Source: Larix sibirica (Eukaryota; Streptophyta; Pinopsida; Pinales; Pinaceae). Taken from it: a stretch of DNA of 20,130 nt. A program made the translations under genes and the position numbers. The notes under the pieces were generated by a model that was given only the letters and a program-made list of their open reading frames with translations, ran no database searches and was not told the DNA's origin. The stretch spans positions 13,480 through 33,609 of the forward strand of contig NWUY0300007668.1 of assembly GCA_004151065.3 (NCBI GenBank), read 5' to 3'. Of this stretch, positions 9,715 to 18,243 are shown one piece after another. Positions within the stretch are counted from its first letter, which is position 1. Every line of letters begins with the position of its first letter.

Positions 9715-10044
9715 GATATTATATAATAAATAAACATTTTACACATAAATGAATTACCATGGTATGAGTGGCAAGGATTAGATCGATTAGTACACATTGT
9801 CATACGAAAGATCATGGAGGTATTGGGATAAAATCCCTTTTAAATCCCTTGTGGTTACTAAGATAATATTTTCATTGACAATAACTATCATTCTCATTTT
9901 AAAACTAGGTAAAAGAGAGAAAATCTAGAAACAAATAGAAGATAACAACATTCTTACTTGAAGCACCCAATACGGGAACAAGTAAGAAATTCTATTTCTT
10001 TAAGAAAAAATTATCATAATATTCTTTATAACAAAACTTAAAAC
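9715..10044. other. AT-rich stretch; possible eroded LINE reverse-transcriptase end
   Basis: There is no intact gene. At 9807-9842 the plus strand reads KDHGGIGIKSLL, which resembles the GG-x-GI motif found near the end of plant LINE reverse transcriptases. It precedes the better-preserved LINE segment that begins about 10045. The intervening sequence cannot be translated convincingly, so this link is only a suggestion. Confidence 0.25.
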
Positions 10045-10865
10045 CTATGAATTCATGTTTTGGACTTTTTAAATAATATAGAATTGATATCTCATTTATT
10101 TGTTCAATGTGGTTTCTCAAAATTAATATGGTAAGAGCTAAACAATCTTCTATCTTTGCAAGATTATTGGGGAAATGGTAATTTCCAAGATAACTATCGT
10201 AGCTTGTACAATAAAAGTATCAATTTCAAAGACCTTCCTCTCTACAATATTTGGGAAATTTGGAAATCATGAAACAAGTTAATTTTTAATAACAAGATTC
10301 CGAGCATCTATTTCATTTGCTCCAAACTTATATTTCAATTTTTTGCCAGCTATAAGCAAAAGAGGCAATCCAAAAAGAGGATCTTAGATTAGCCATCTCA
10401 TAATACTTCCATCCCTACTGGAAATTTTGTTGGAGCAATAAAAAATGGTAAGGGTGGTGTTGGCATGATACTTAGAATTAGAGCAGGTCATCATATTAAG
10501 ATGAATATGGGTATCGGAGATGGTACCAATACCAAAGCAGAGCTTTGTGCTCTTTGGGGGTTATTAGTGGTTGCCTGGAAAAGAGGTATTTTGCATGTGT
10601 AGATTTTTGGGACTCAAGAGTCATTGTGGAATGGGCCAAGGGTCATATGGCTTTGCATATCATTGGATTGGATCATTGGATTCATCAAACCAGGGCTTTG
10701 ATTAAGGCTTTCCCTAACATCACTTTTGAGCATATCTATAGGGAATTCAACAACGAAGCTGGCAGGCTATCAAAGGAGGCCATTGGAGAAATGGATGGCT
10801 TCATCCACTTCGAGGAAGTAATTGATGGAAGAATTATAGACTCTCGGTCTATATCAGTGTTCTAA
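10045..10865 (+). pseudogene. LINE ORF2 C-terminal remnant: zinc-binding RT tail plus RNase H
   Basis: The plus strand reads ELISHLFVQCGFSKLIW (about 10084-10135), the typical H-x-x-x-C block of the plant LINE zf-RVT domain. It continues with YNIWEIWKS and NKLIFNNK, then an RNase H-like region: GGVGMILRI (about 10452), TNTKAELCALWGLL (about 10530), DSRVIVEWAKG (about 10615) and FEHIYREFNNEAGRLSKEA (about 10725-10785). The second and third acidic positions (E in KAEL, D in DSR) remain. The first Asp position reads as Val-Gly-Ala text and the last Asp is replaced by Gly. In-frame stops (after LIW, after IWKS, near 10386, near 10600) and a frameshift near 10605 show that it is dead. The open frame from 10545 to 10865 is the last uninterrupted part. 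LINEs copy themselves by target-primed reverse transcription and commonly leave 5'-truncated ends like this one. Confidence 0.8.
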
Positions 10866-11144
10866 TTGGCTTGGTAGCTGGAAATATTGTCTTTGTCGAC
10901 TGTCTCTCGACATTTTGGATTAGCAGGTTATCTAGTTATTTTTGCAGTTTTGTCTTTTCTTTGTATGGAAGCTTTGATTTTTTTTCATGTAAGCTGTTGT
11001 AATTTTGATGTAGCTTTTTTGGGCTAACAGACTCAGTTAGTGTGAAGTTTTATTATGACTTGGGCTTATGTATCGGATTATGCTCGGATGAACTTTGATT
11101 CAATATTGAATAGCAAGTTACTTTTTTTTCGACTTGAAAAAAAA
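10045..11144 (+). mobile_element. 5'-truncated LINE (non-LTR retrotransposon) with 3' UTR
   Basis: After the RNase H frame ends at 10865, a T-rich 3' UTR with words such as GTAAGCTGTTGTAATTTTGATG runs on to a short A-rich end at about 11136-11144. I take this as the element's tail. The 5' limit is where recognisable coding begins; a faint upstream RT motif near 9807 may belong to it. Target-site duplications were not identified. Confidence 0.6.
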
Positions 11145-11354
11145 TCTTTGACCATAATTAGTCTTAATTATTCCCATTCTCCCTAATAATTAATATCTCT
11201 ATATTAACCCTAGTTTAGTATTTTTCAATATCTTATCCCTTATTTCTTGGCTTCTTCCTTATTTCTCTTTACCTAATTTCTTAACGTCTAAATTGCTCAT
11301 TCATTTATAAACTCATCCTCACTCTTTTCTTACCTTAAGCAGCTTCTTCATGGT

Positions 11355-11397
11355 GATTCCCTGAAGATGGGTGGAGTGTCCACTCAAAACGTCGAAT
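11355..11397 (+). ncRNA. Hammerhead-ribozyme-like core, arm 1
   Basis: CTGAAGA (11361-11367) is followed by a seven-pair stem GGGTGGA/TCCACTC (11369-11375 with 11379-11385, one G-T pair, loop GTG), then AAAACGTC (11386-11393). Compared with the hammerhead consensus, the G of the GAAA box is A, and a single T sits between CUGANGA and stem II. The ACGT at the short stem III position is self-complementary, as in hammerheads thought to work as dimers. Stem I pairing is weak (GAAT with ATTC, plus an extra C). It is probably inactive as it stands. Confidence 0.35.
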
Positions 11398-11580
11398 ACA
11401 AAACTACAACACAGTGAAAATCCAAAATCATTGAAGCATGTTTGATTAGAATTTTAACATATAAAATAAATAGTGGTGAAATTAATTGATATGACAAAAT
11501 ATTTTAAAGTGTGAAAGTTTTTATAGTGGTATCATTGTGTATAAGATTATGGAATTACATTGTGTTGGAGTTTTGGAAAT

Positions 11581-11623
11581 GCCCGACGTTTCGAATGCAC
11601 ACTCCACCCATCCTCAGGGGATC
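11581..11623 (-). ncRNA. Hammerhead-ribozyme-like core, arm 2
   Basis: On the minus strand CTGAGGA (11617-11611) is followed by the stem II region GGGTGGA-GTG-TGCATTC (one G-G mismatch and two G-T pairs) and then an intact GAAACGTC (11592-11585). CCC before CTGA and GGG after GTC can form three pairs of stem I. The GAAA box is better preserved than in arm 1, but stem II is weaker. Each arm keeps what the other has lost. Confidence 0.38.
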
Positions 11624-11871
11624 ATAATAAAGATACAAAAATATAAATTATTATGATCCTTGAGGATGATCATTATGATCCTGGGAACTCATGGAACTGT
11701 TTGATAAAGACTTTTACTGTTAGCTTTCTATGCAAAATTGTTGATAAACTGTTTTTTGTGGTTGGTTTAATTTCTCTAGTGGTAGACTAGCCACTTAAAA
11801 CTCTATACATTTTGTTAATATAGTAATATAAGACTTTGATAGCTTACAAACAAAAAAAAAATTTGGTTTAA

Positions 11872-11975
11872 TTTGGTGGGTTAGCTCGAGCTGTTGAGTG
11901 TTATGAATCATAAACAGGAGGTCACATGGTCGAGTCTTGAGGGTGTTGCCTCTATGAAAAGAGGGGGGGGGTTAT
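11872..11975 (+). mobile_element. tRNA-derived SINE-like sequence
   Basis: GGTTAGCTCGAGCTGTTGAG around 11879-11898 resembles the D-arm/box A of a tRNA, and CATGGTCGAGTC around 11925-11936 resembles box B with one base missing. Just before box B, AGGAGGTCAC is a word common in plant tRNA-derived SINE heads. The two boxes are about 47 bases apart. It cannot fold into a full tRNA with an acceptor stem that I can see, so it is better read as a SINE head than a tRNA gene. The 3' limit is uncertain; a run of nine G lies at about 11963-11971. Confidence 0.42.
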
Positions 11976-13136
11976 GCTTTGGATTTGGTTTAGCCACATT
12001 CCTGTTAGAAGATTAGATTCATGTTACATCGTCTAAGCCCTAAAAATCTATAAGTTGTACAAAGTTTCAATCCTATCTATTTTTTGCATATGGAAATTTG
12101 TCCATTCCAATGGAGCAATAAAATATTATTTGGAACTCCAATATTTTAAGGTTCAACATTTCCTTATTCCCGCCCATGGTATGTTTTGCATATATATATG
12201 AACACACACACATAAATGATTTCACGCCATAACATATAAAAGAAGGTGAAAGTATTATACATGCATACATGCATTCATGCATATAAGATTTGGTTCGTAA
12301 GGTGCTCCTATAAGGAGAAAATGATGGCTAGGTAGTTTTTTAACCCATAAAATTTAGTGGTTGACAATTTTACTCAACGTCAATATTAACAATTTCCTCT
12401 CCGCATCCATAAGTCAAGTTGACACGAACTTTGAAACACACATTTAATTATTTAACCGCTCTCTTAGTAAACAATGGTCTTAAATATATTCAACAATCAT
12501 ACAAGTAGCAAATACATATGAAATTAATCTAAAAGATGATTGAGACATGAGTTTTCTATATATCTAAAATTCCAAGATATCATTGTTTGATTACTCCAAA
12601 ACTTGCAAGTATACCACCTTACAAATTGCATCAACAATAATAAAGATTACAAACATAGATTAGTTATTGTTATTTGAAACTATCATAAAGGTCCAATCAT
12701 TGACTCCACCTAACTAGTAGTTTTAGACTCCACTTAAGGTTCTATTGAATTCTTTATGGATAAGGCATGTGATGAAATCATATAAGGAGTGAGGTTACAA
12801 GATTTTCAATGTTAACAAAGAGGTCCCAAATCACAAAGAGGGAAGCTTTCAGTTCCATAAATTTCTTTCAAATAATAGAAAGGACATTAGGATTCATGTT
12901 CCCATTCCTTTTGCTCCATAATGTGCTTCTTAGACTCCAAACATAAATTGTCTTTGGATTTATTAATTTATTGGAGTTTTACCTCAAATTGATACTTCTA
13001 ATTCTCCAATTTTGCAAATATCCTTGACAATTTCTCAATATGCTTGCAACTTTCTTGGCACACTTTTGAAGTCACAAAATAACATCATAGACATCCTAAA
13101 CCATGGCACAACAACATTCACAATGCTCCATGTTAT
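11976..13136. other. AT-rich region without a recognisable gene
   Basis: Mostly AT-rich DNA. A simple-sequence patch with TATATATA, ACACACACAC and repeated ATGCAT words lies at 12187-12284. On the minus strand, 13130-12835 reads partly open (beginning MEHCECCCAMV, later YVWSLRSTLWSKRNG) with several stops. I do not recognise a family. It may belong to an older element interrupted by the copia insertion that begins at 13137. Confidence 0.4.
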
Positions 13137-13241
13137 TGTTGGACATGTGTTATACTATTTGTAGGTTCCAATAGAAAATGGGTCCCGGAGTGATGATTAA
13201 TCACCTCCATGGAAAGGGGCCAGATGGGGGGCAATGGGTCC

Positions 13242-13248
13242 TATAAAA
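13242..13248 (+). promoter_or_regulatory. Candidate TATA box of the 5' LTR
   Basis: TATAAAA follows GGGTCC about 105 bases into the LTR. The matching region of the 3' LTR does not preserve it, so assignment as the original promoter is tentative. Confidence 0.3.
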
Positions 13249-13486
13249 AAAACTGAACTACTTTTGGTCTATTTTGTGATATTTTGGATAATGGTTTTTA
13301 TTGGCCCAATGTAAACTAATTTCGGTTAAGGAATTATGGTTGGTAATCTAATATGGGTTAATGGATTGGGGTTTTGGATGTTATAATACTGTGTAAACAA
13401 TGAAGATCGTAGAATTAGATATAGGGAGAAACTTTCACTTAGGATAATTTTCTTGGTTGAAGGTTTCTAGGGTAAATCTTTGTGTA

Positions 13487-13506
13487 TTGTGTGTGTGTGT
13501 GTGTGT
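13487..13506 (+). repeat. GT microsatellite in the 5' LTR
   Basis: About ten GT/TG units sit here, against about five at the equivalent place of the 3' LTR (about 18161-18171). The two LTRs were identical when the element inserted, so the difference arose afterwards. Confidence 0.8.
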
Positions 13507-13575
13507 CATTGTTATTTATTGTGTTTTAGATTCAATTGGCACTACTTTTCTTACACAGGTTTATCAAAATCTTCA

Positions 13576-13594
13576 TCTAGTATCATAACAAGGT
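13576..13594 (+). other. Degenerate primer-binding site (initiator Met tRNA type)
   Basis: Immediately after the 5' LTR the sequence TAGTATCATAACAAGGTT resembles the usual plant copia site (TGGTATCAGAGC type) with several substitutions. Position and partial match support it as the minus-strand primer site. Confidence 0.65.
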
Positions 13595-13722
13595 TATTGG
13601 ATTTAGTGGGGTGCCTTTGTTTGTGGGGTTTAGCTCATTCTTTGAAGAGCAAGTGTATCTTGGGTATGTGATAAACCTATGTTTGAGTGGGAGATTTGCA
13701 TATTGAATCTTGTGTAAAGAAA

Positions 13723-14505
13723 ATGGCAAGTAGTTCAAGAATAAAAAATAGAGAAATTTAACAACCATAGCTTTGAGTTATGGAAGGTGAAGATGAAAGA
13801 TATTCCCATAGATAGAGAATAGTGGGTTGTTATGGATCCAAGTACATAATTTATTGCTATGTTGAAAGAAGATTTGGAAAAGTTGGAAAGAAAAGGATAA
13901 GCATGATTTGACCCTACCTCTTAGATTCAATGTTGTTGAACATCTCTAGAGAAGATGTTGCAAAGAGGTTGTGGGATAAGTTGGGGAATTTGTATTAGTC
14001 AAAGTCCTTGGTAAATGAGTTATCTCTTCGGAATAAGTTGTATCATCTTAGGATGGACTATGCTGACTTTATGATCGATCATCTAAATACCTTTAATACT
14101 TTGGTAAGTCAACTTGTCTCTATTGTTATTAAGATGGAGGGAGAAGATAAGTGTATTACCTTATTATATTCTTAGTTAAACTCTTGGGATAATCTAGTTG
14201 TAGCAATTGCTAGTACCACTCAATCCATATTAAAATTTGAGGAAGTAGTTGCATCCCTGTTATAAGATTAAATGAGGAGAAAATCTATGGAGGGTATGAT
14301 CAAGGATGTTTTTATCTATGAGAGGTTGTCCCCGAGAGAGGAAAAATAAATCTTCAAGGGGCAACTCTAAATCTAGAGGTAGATCTAAATCTCTAGGATG
14401 ATTTGCAAGGAAATGTTGGAAATGTAGTAAAACCAAGCATTATAAGAAAGATTGCATATTTAAGAATGTTGATAAAGGTAAGGAATCTAATGATGCCCCT
14501 TTTAT
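13723..14505 (+). pseudogene. copia gag remnant with CCHC zinc knuckle
   Basis: The likely start is ATG at 13723 (MASSSRI). A frameshift then leads to FELWKVKMKDIPIDRE (from 13772), typical of the plant copia gag (UBN2/retrotran_gag_2 type). Later pieces in changing frames include LWDKLGNLY, LSLRNKLYHLRMDYADF, a segment from CITLLYS to STTQSILKFEEV, and a basic Arg/Ser/Lys-rich stretch. The zinc knuckle CWKCSKTKHYKKDC (14414-14455) keeps all four metal ligands in C-x2-C-x4-H-x4-C spacing. Gag would package element RNA into virus-like particles in the cytoplasm. Multiple stops and frameshifts make it non-functional. Confidence 0.85.
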
Positions 14506-14539
14506 AGGAATGAAAACATTTGTGGAAGGAGGAGGCTTA

Positions 14540-15700
14540 GAATCTACAGGTACATATGCATATCATGATGTATGGTTGATTGAATCAAGTGATCCATTTC
14601 ATATGGCTCCTCGCACGAAATGGTTTTATGAATATGAAAAGTACAATAGAGGTGATGTTTTCCTAGGAGATGACTTAACAACGAAATCATAAGATGTGGA
14701 AGGGTGAAGTTGTTACTCAAATATGGAAGGATTACTCTTCCCGGGGTTCTGCACATTCCAAAGCTGGCTAGGAATCCGATATCTATAAGTAAGATGTGAG
14801 GTGTAGGTGTGTATAATGTATTTGAAAAGGACACATGAAAGATGGTTCAAGGAGAAATGGTGTTGATAAGGGGAGTTTGGATTGGAACTTTGTACAAGCT
14901 ACTAGGGAGCACTTTTAATGATGGGTGTAACAATTATGTAGTTCCTAAAGATATCAATGAAGAAGATAGGACCCATATTTTCCTTGGAGAGAAGGCAATG
15001 TTATGGCATCAAAGACTAGGAAATACTGGAGAGAAGTGCATTTGAGCATTACATGGAAAATGTTTGGTTGAAGGTTTATCTAATTGCTCGATAGATTATG
15101 TTTTATGTGAACATCATAATATGATAAACATAATCGAATGAGATTTCCATCTAATGCCACAAGAGAAAAATGAATCTTAGAGTTAATACAAAGTGATGTG
15201 TTTGGACCTATTTAGGCTCCATCACTAGGTAAATCTATGTATTATGCTTCATTCAATGAAAATTTTATCGAGGAACACATGGGTTTATTTTCTCTGTAAG
15301 AAATCTAAGGTTTTCAATAAAGTTAAAGAGTTTAAGGCTCTTATAGAAAACTAGGCATAGAAGAAAATAAAAGGATTGAGGACAGATAATGGTGGATTAT
15401 TTTGTGGAAATGAGTTTGAGGAATCCTGTCGGAAGTGTGGAATAAGAAGGAAAAAAGTATACTCTGTACATACCTCAACATTATAGAATTGCATAATGAA
15501 TGAATAGGATGTTGATGGAAAAGGAAAGAGGTATGCTCAGTGGTGCAAAGTTATCGCAGGGATGTTAGGCAGAGGTAATGGATATTGCATGCTACTTGGT
15601 AAATTGATCCCCTACATCAACGTTGGTTGACAAAACTATGTGAGGTATGGACTGGTTTAAAAACCATCTCTTAAACATGTCAAAGTTTTTGGTTGTGATG
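14540..15700 (+). pseudogene. copia protease and integrase remnant
   Basis: DVWLIESSDPFHMAPR (14567-14614) is the protease active-site region. The usual Asp-Ser-Gly is replaced by Glu-Ser-Ser, so the catalytic Asp is lost. The pre-integrase motif LWHQRLG follows at 15002-15021, with the next zinc ligand His changed to Asn, and LCEHH around 15105-15125 lacks the second Cys. The integrase core keeps the first Asp (LELIQSDVFGP, Asp at 15195-15197) and the second (LRTDNGG, Asp at 15385-15387). At the catalytic Glu position the codon is TAA (15494-15496), and the next codon is TGA. The spacing between the two Asp codons is 190 bases, so a frameshift lies between them. The last recognisable piece is near 15700. 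Confidence 0.87.
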
Positions 15701-16089
15701 ACTATGTTCATGTTCCAAAGGAAAATAAGAGTAGGCTAGATAATAAGGCTGAAAATGTATCTATATTGGTTATAAAGATGGTATAAAAGGTTATAAACTT
15801 TGGATCCATGAAACTAAGAAGATTGTTTAGAGTCTCCATATTATATTTAGAGAGATTAAATTTGTTCCCAAACAAGAAATCCAACAAAGGGGAAAATAAA
15901 TATAGACAATAGAGTTGGAGTTGGAGTCTGAAGAATTTGACTCAAGAAAAGAAGATGAACCAGAAGAGGTAGAACCAGACTCTAACCTCGGGGAGATTAG
16001 TTCAAGACAAGAGGAAAATAGAAAGGTATTATTGTTCATTCTAGGTTTGTTCTATCTATTATTGATTATGATCCTAGAATTTTTAGGTA

Positions 16090-17782
16090 GATAGTAGATT
16101 CAAAGGATACTAAACTCTGGAAGAAGGCCATATTTGAAGCAATGGATGCCTTGGATAAAAATGATCCTTGGGATATACTTGAGTTGTTGGATGGAAGAAA
16201 ACATATTGGTAGCAAATGGGTGTTTAAGAGGAAGTTGAATTTTGAAGGGAAGGTAGAGAAGCACAAAGCTCGCCTAGTAACAAAAGGATTTTCCCATGTG
16301 GATGAATTGATTTTGGTGAGATTTTTTCTTGTGTTGCTAAATTAGATTCTATAAGAATTATTTTTCCTATTGCCAAAAGTTGAATTTTGAAGGGAAGGTA
16401 GAGAAGTACAAATCTCTCCTAGTAGCAAAAGGATTTTCCCATGTGGATGAAATTGATTTTGGTGAGAGTTTTTTCTCGACGTTGTGCTAAATTAGCTTCT
16501 ATAAGAATTATTTTGTCTATTGCCGCTACTTTTGATCTTGAAGTAAAGTATATGGATGTAAATACAAGATTCTTACATGGTGATATTTAAGATGAAACCT
16601 ACATTAAACACACATGAGGTTTTGCAGTGAAGGTAAAGAATGAATTGGTTTACAAGCTAGAGAAGTCCCAGTATGGATTAAAATAATCACCAAGAATGTG
16701 GTATCAACAATTTGATACTTATGTATTGGGACTTGGTTTCTTGAGGAGCAAAGATGATCACTGAGTGTATTCCAAGTAGGTTGGTGACCATTTTATTTAT
16801 TTGGTCTTTTATGTTGATGATATGTTGTTGATTGGAAACAAGGAAATCATCAAGGATGTCAAAGATTGATTGCCTTCTAAATTTGATATGAAAGATATTG
16901 TGTTACAAATTTAATTTTGGGTGTGAAAACTAAACGAGAATGAGCAAACAGGAAGCTCTAGTTGAATTAGTGGAAATATATTGAGACATTATTGGAGAGT
17001 TTTTAATATATAGGAAAGTAAACCGATAAAGGTTCTTACTCCTGTAGGTGCAAATTTATATGCAGATCAGTACCCCAAGACTTAAGAAGAGGTTGAAGAC
17101 ATGTCTTGTGTTCCATATGCTAGTGATATTGGAAGTTTGATGTATGTTATGGCCTTCACTAGGAAAGACATTGCCCATCATTTTTTAGTCGATATATGTC
17201 AAAACTAGAGAAGGAGCATCAGACAACTATAAAGAGGTTCTTCATATATTTGCGTGGAACTTCAGATTATGTAATTTACTACCAAGGAAGACGTAGACCT
17301 CACATGGATATAGATATATGTGTCTTTGTTGATGCAAACTTGGTTGGATATCTTGATCACATAATATCTACAAGTGGTTATGTATTTAACTTGTTTGGTG
17401 GAGAAATCATTTGGATGAACAAGACACATGTTGTAGTTGTAGTGTCAATTACAAAAGCTCAATACATAGCAACAACTCATGGAAGAGGAAGATATATGGT
17501 TGAAAAGTTGTGTTTAGGTATTGGTTTTGTTTAGAAGACAATGAGAATAAATTGTGACAACTCAAGTGCAATTTTATTGGCAAAGAGCCTTGCTTATCAT
17601 TCCAATACAAGGGATATTAATGTGTAGTATCGTTTTGTTAGAGACATGATTGAAAATAATCAAGTGTTGCTAGACAATTTGATACCTTGAAGAATATTAC
17701 AGATTCATTGACAAAGTCTGTTAGTACTAAAAATTTCTCTTGTTGTAGAGAATTAATGGACATTATTGTTCCTAGCAAATGA
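16090..17782 (+). pseudogene. copia reverse transcriptase and RNase H remnant
   Basis: Reverse transcriptase starts at LWKKAIFEAMDALDKNDPW (about 16109) and GSKWVFKRKLNFEGKVEKHK. It continues, after a tandem duplication, with YMDVNTRFLHGD (first catalytic Asp at 16555-16557), QYGLK, then FYVDDMLLIGN with the YVDD box intact at 16810-16821, and KFDMKD. The connection to RNase H runs through SDIGSLMYVMAFTRKDIAH. RNase H is the longest open part (17196-17534): IKRFFIYLRGTSDYVIYYQG, FVDANLVGYLDH, STSGYVFNLFGGEIIWM and SITKAQYIATTHG. Compared with relatives, conserved acidic positions in the VDA-x and TxAxY motifs are changed to Asn and Gln. The tail SSAILLAKSLAYHSNTR to FVRDMIENNQVLL runs on past stops to about 17782. 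The YVDD box survives, but the protein cannot be made. Confidence 0.9.
16236..16523 (+). repeat. 145-bp tandem duplication inside the copia RT
   Basis: TGAATTTTGAAGGGAAGGTA at 16236 recurs at 16381. The units share AAAGGATTTTCCCATGTGGATG, GCTAAATTAG and TCTATAAGAATTATTTT. The period of 145 is not a multiple of three, so the second unit is out of frame with the first. Substitutions and indels between the units show that the duplication is itself old. The copia family has this segment once. Confidence 0.93.
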
Positions 17783-17828
17783 TTGCATGGATGCTTTCCC
17801 TTTGCTCCCTTTATGCAAAGAAAACAAC

Positions 17829-17839
17829 AAGTGGGAGAA
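17829..17839 (+). other. Polypurine tract
   Basis: AAGTGGGAGAA directly abuts the TG that begins the 3' LTR. This is the classical copia plus-strand primer sequence in its expected place. Confidence 0.9.
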
Positions 17840-18243
17840 TGTTGCACATGTTTTGTACTCTTTGTAGGTTCCTAGAGAAAGGGGGGTTTAAAGGGGTGAT
17901 CAACCCCATGGATTGGTTGTAGAACTTAGAAATAAATGTTTGGGTATGTTTTTTGTTTGTTTTGTGCTTTTTCAACCCATTGTAAACTAATTATGGCCAA
18001 GGAATTATGGTTTTAATATAATATGAGTTAACGTATTAGGGTTTTGGATGTTATAATACTACATTGTAAATGGCGAAGATAATAAAATGAGACAAGGAGA
18101 AGACCAACTCTTAGTTATGTTGGGTTTCCCATTTAAGGGTTTCTAGGTTAAATCTATGTGTAATGTGTGTGTGCCATTATTATTTATTGTGCTTTAGATT
18201 TAGTCAATATTGTTTCTCTTGTACATGTTTATCAAACTCTTCA
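17840..18243 (+). repeat. 3' LTR of the copia element
   Basis: It starts TGTTGCACATG right after the polypurine tract and ends ATCAAACTCTTCA. It is shorter than the 5' LTR because of indels, including the shorter GT tract. It is flanked on the right by GATAT, which pairs with GTTAT left of the 5' LTR as a decayed target-site duplication. Confidence 0.92.

Larger units (their letters stand above)
11349..11635. mobile_element. Fold-back element with hammerhead-like arms, possibly Penelope-like
   Basis: Two arms of roughly 80 bases face each other: about 11349-11431 on the plus strand and about 11635-11552 on the minus strand. They share CTGA(A/G)GATGGGTGGAGTGT, then AAACGTCG, then CAAAACT-CAACACA-TG and -TCCA-AATC. 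About 120 AT-rich bases separate them. Each arm has the order expected for a hammerhead core (CUGANGA, stem II, GAAA or AAAA, then CGUC). Penelope-like elements carry such motifs in their terminal repeats and occur in conifers (the Dryad group). No Penelope reverse transcriptase or GIY-YIG domain is seen here, so this would be a terminal fragment or non-autonomous derivative. A hammerhead-bearing SINE or MITE is an alternative. Confidence 0.5.
13137..13575 (+). repeat. 5' LTR of the copia element
   Basis: It starts TGTTGGACATG and ends ATCAAAATCTTCA. Aligned with the 3' LTR it shares TTTGTAGGTTCC near the start, GTAAACTAATT, AAGGAATTATGG, a block around GGTTTTGGATGTTATAATAC, GTTTCTAGG and TTATTTATTGTG. 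The alignment breaks exactly at 13575/18243, which fixes the 3' boundary. Confidence 0.93.
13137..18243 (+). mobile_element. Ty1/copia LTR retrotransposon, full-length and inactive
   Basis: A 5,107-bp element bounded by direct LTRs (439 and 404 bp), both starting TGTTG and ending TTCA. The order inside is primer-binding site, gag with zinc knuckle, protease, integrase, reverse transcriptase, RNase H and polypurine tract, which is the copia order. The protein text resembles tobacco Tnt1-type (Tork lineage) elements. Flanks GTTAT (13132-13136) and GATAT (18244-18248) match at four of five bases and fit a decayed 5-bp target-site duplication. LTR divergence with many indels, numerous stops and frameshifts, and substituted catalytic residues in protease, integrase and RNase H show an old, dead insertion. 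Confidence 0.95.

Noticed and set aside
11879-11937. Functional tRNA gene
   Set aside because: Box A and B resemblance is present, but there is no acceptor stem, no plausible anticodon arm, and box B lacks a base.
13583-13768. Minus-strand ORF overlapping the gag leader
   Set aside because: Opposite strand of the retrotransposon 5' leader; no protein similarity recognised.
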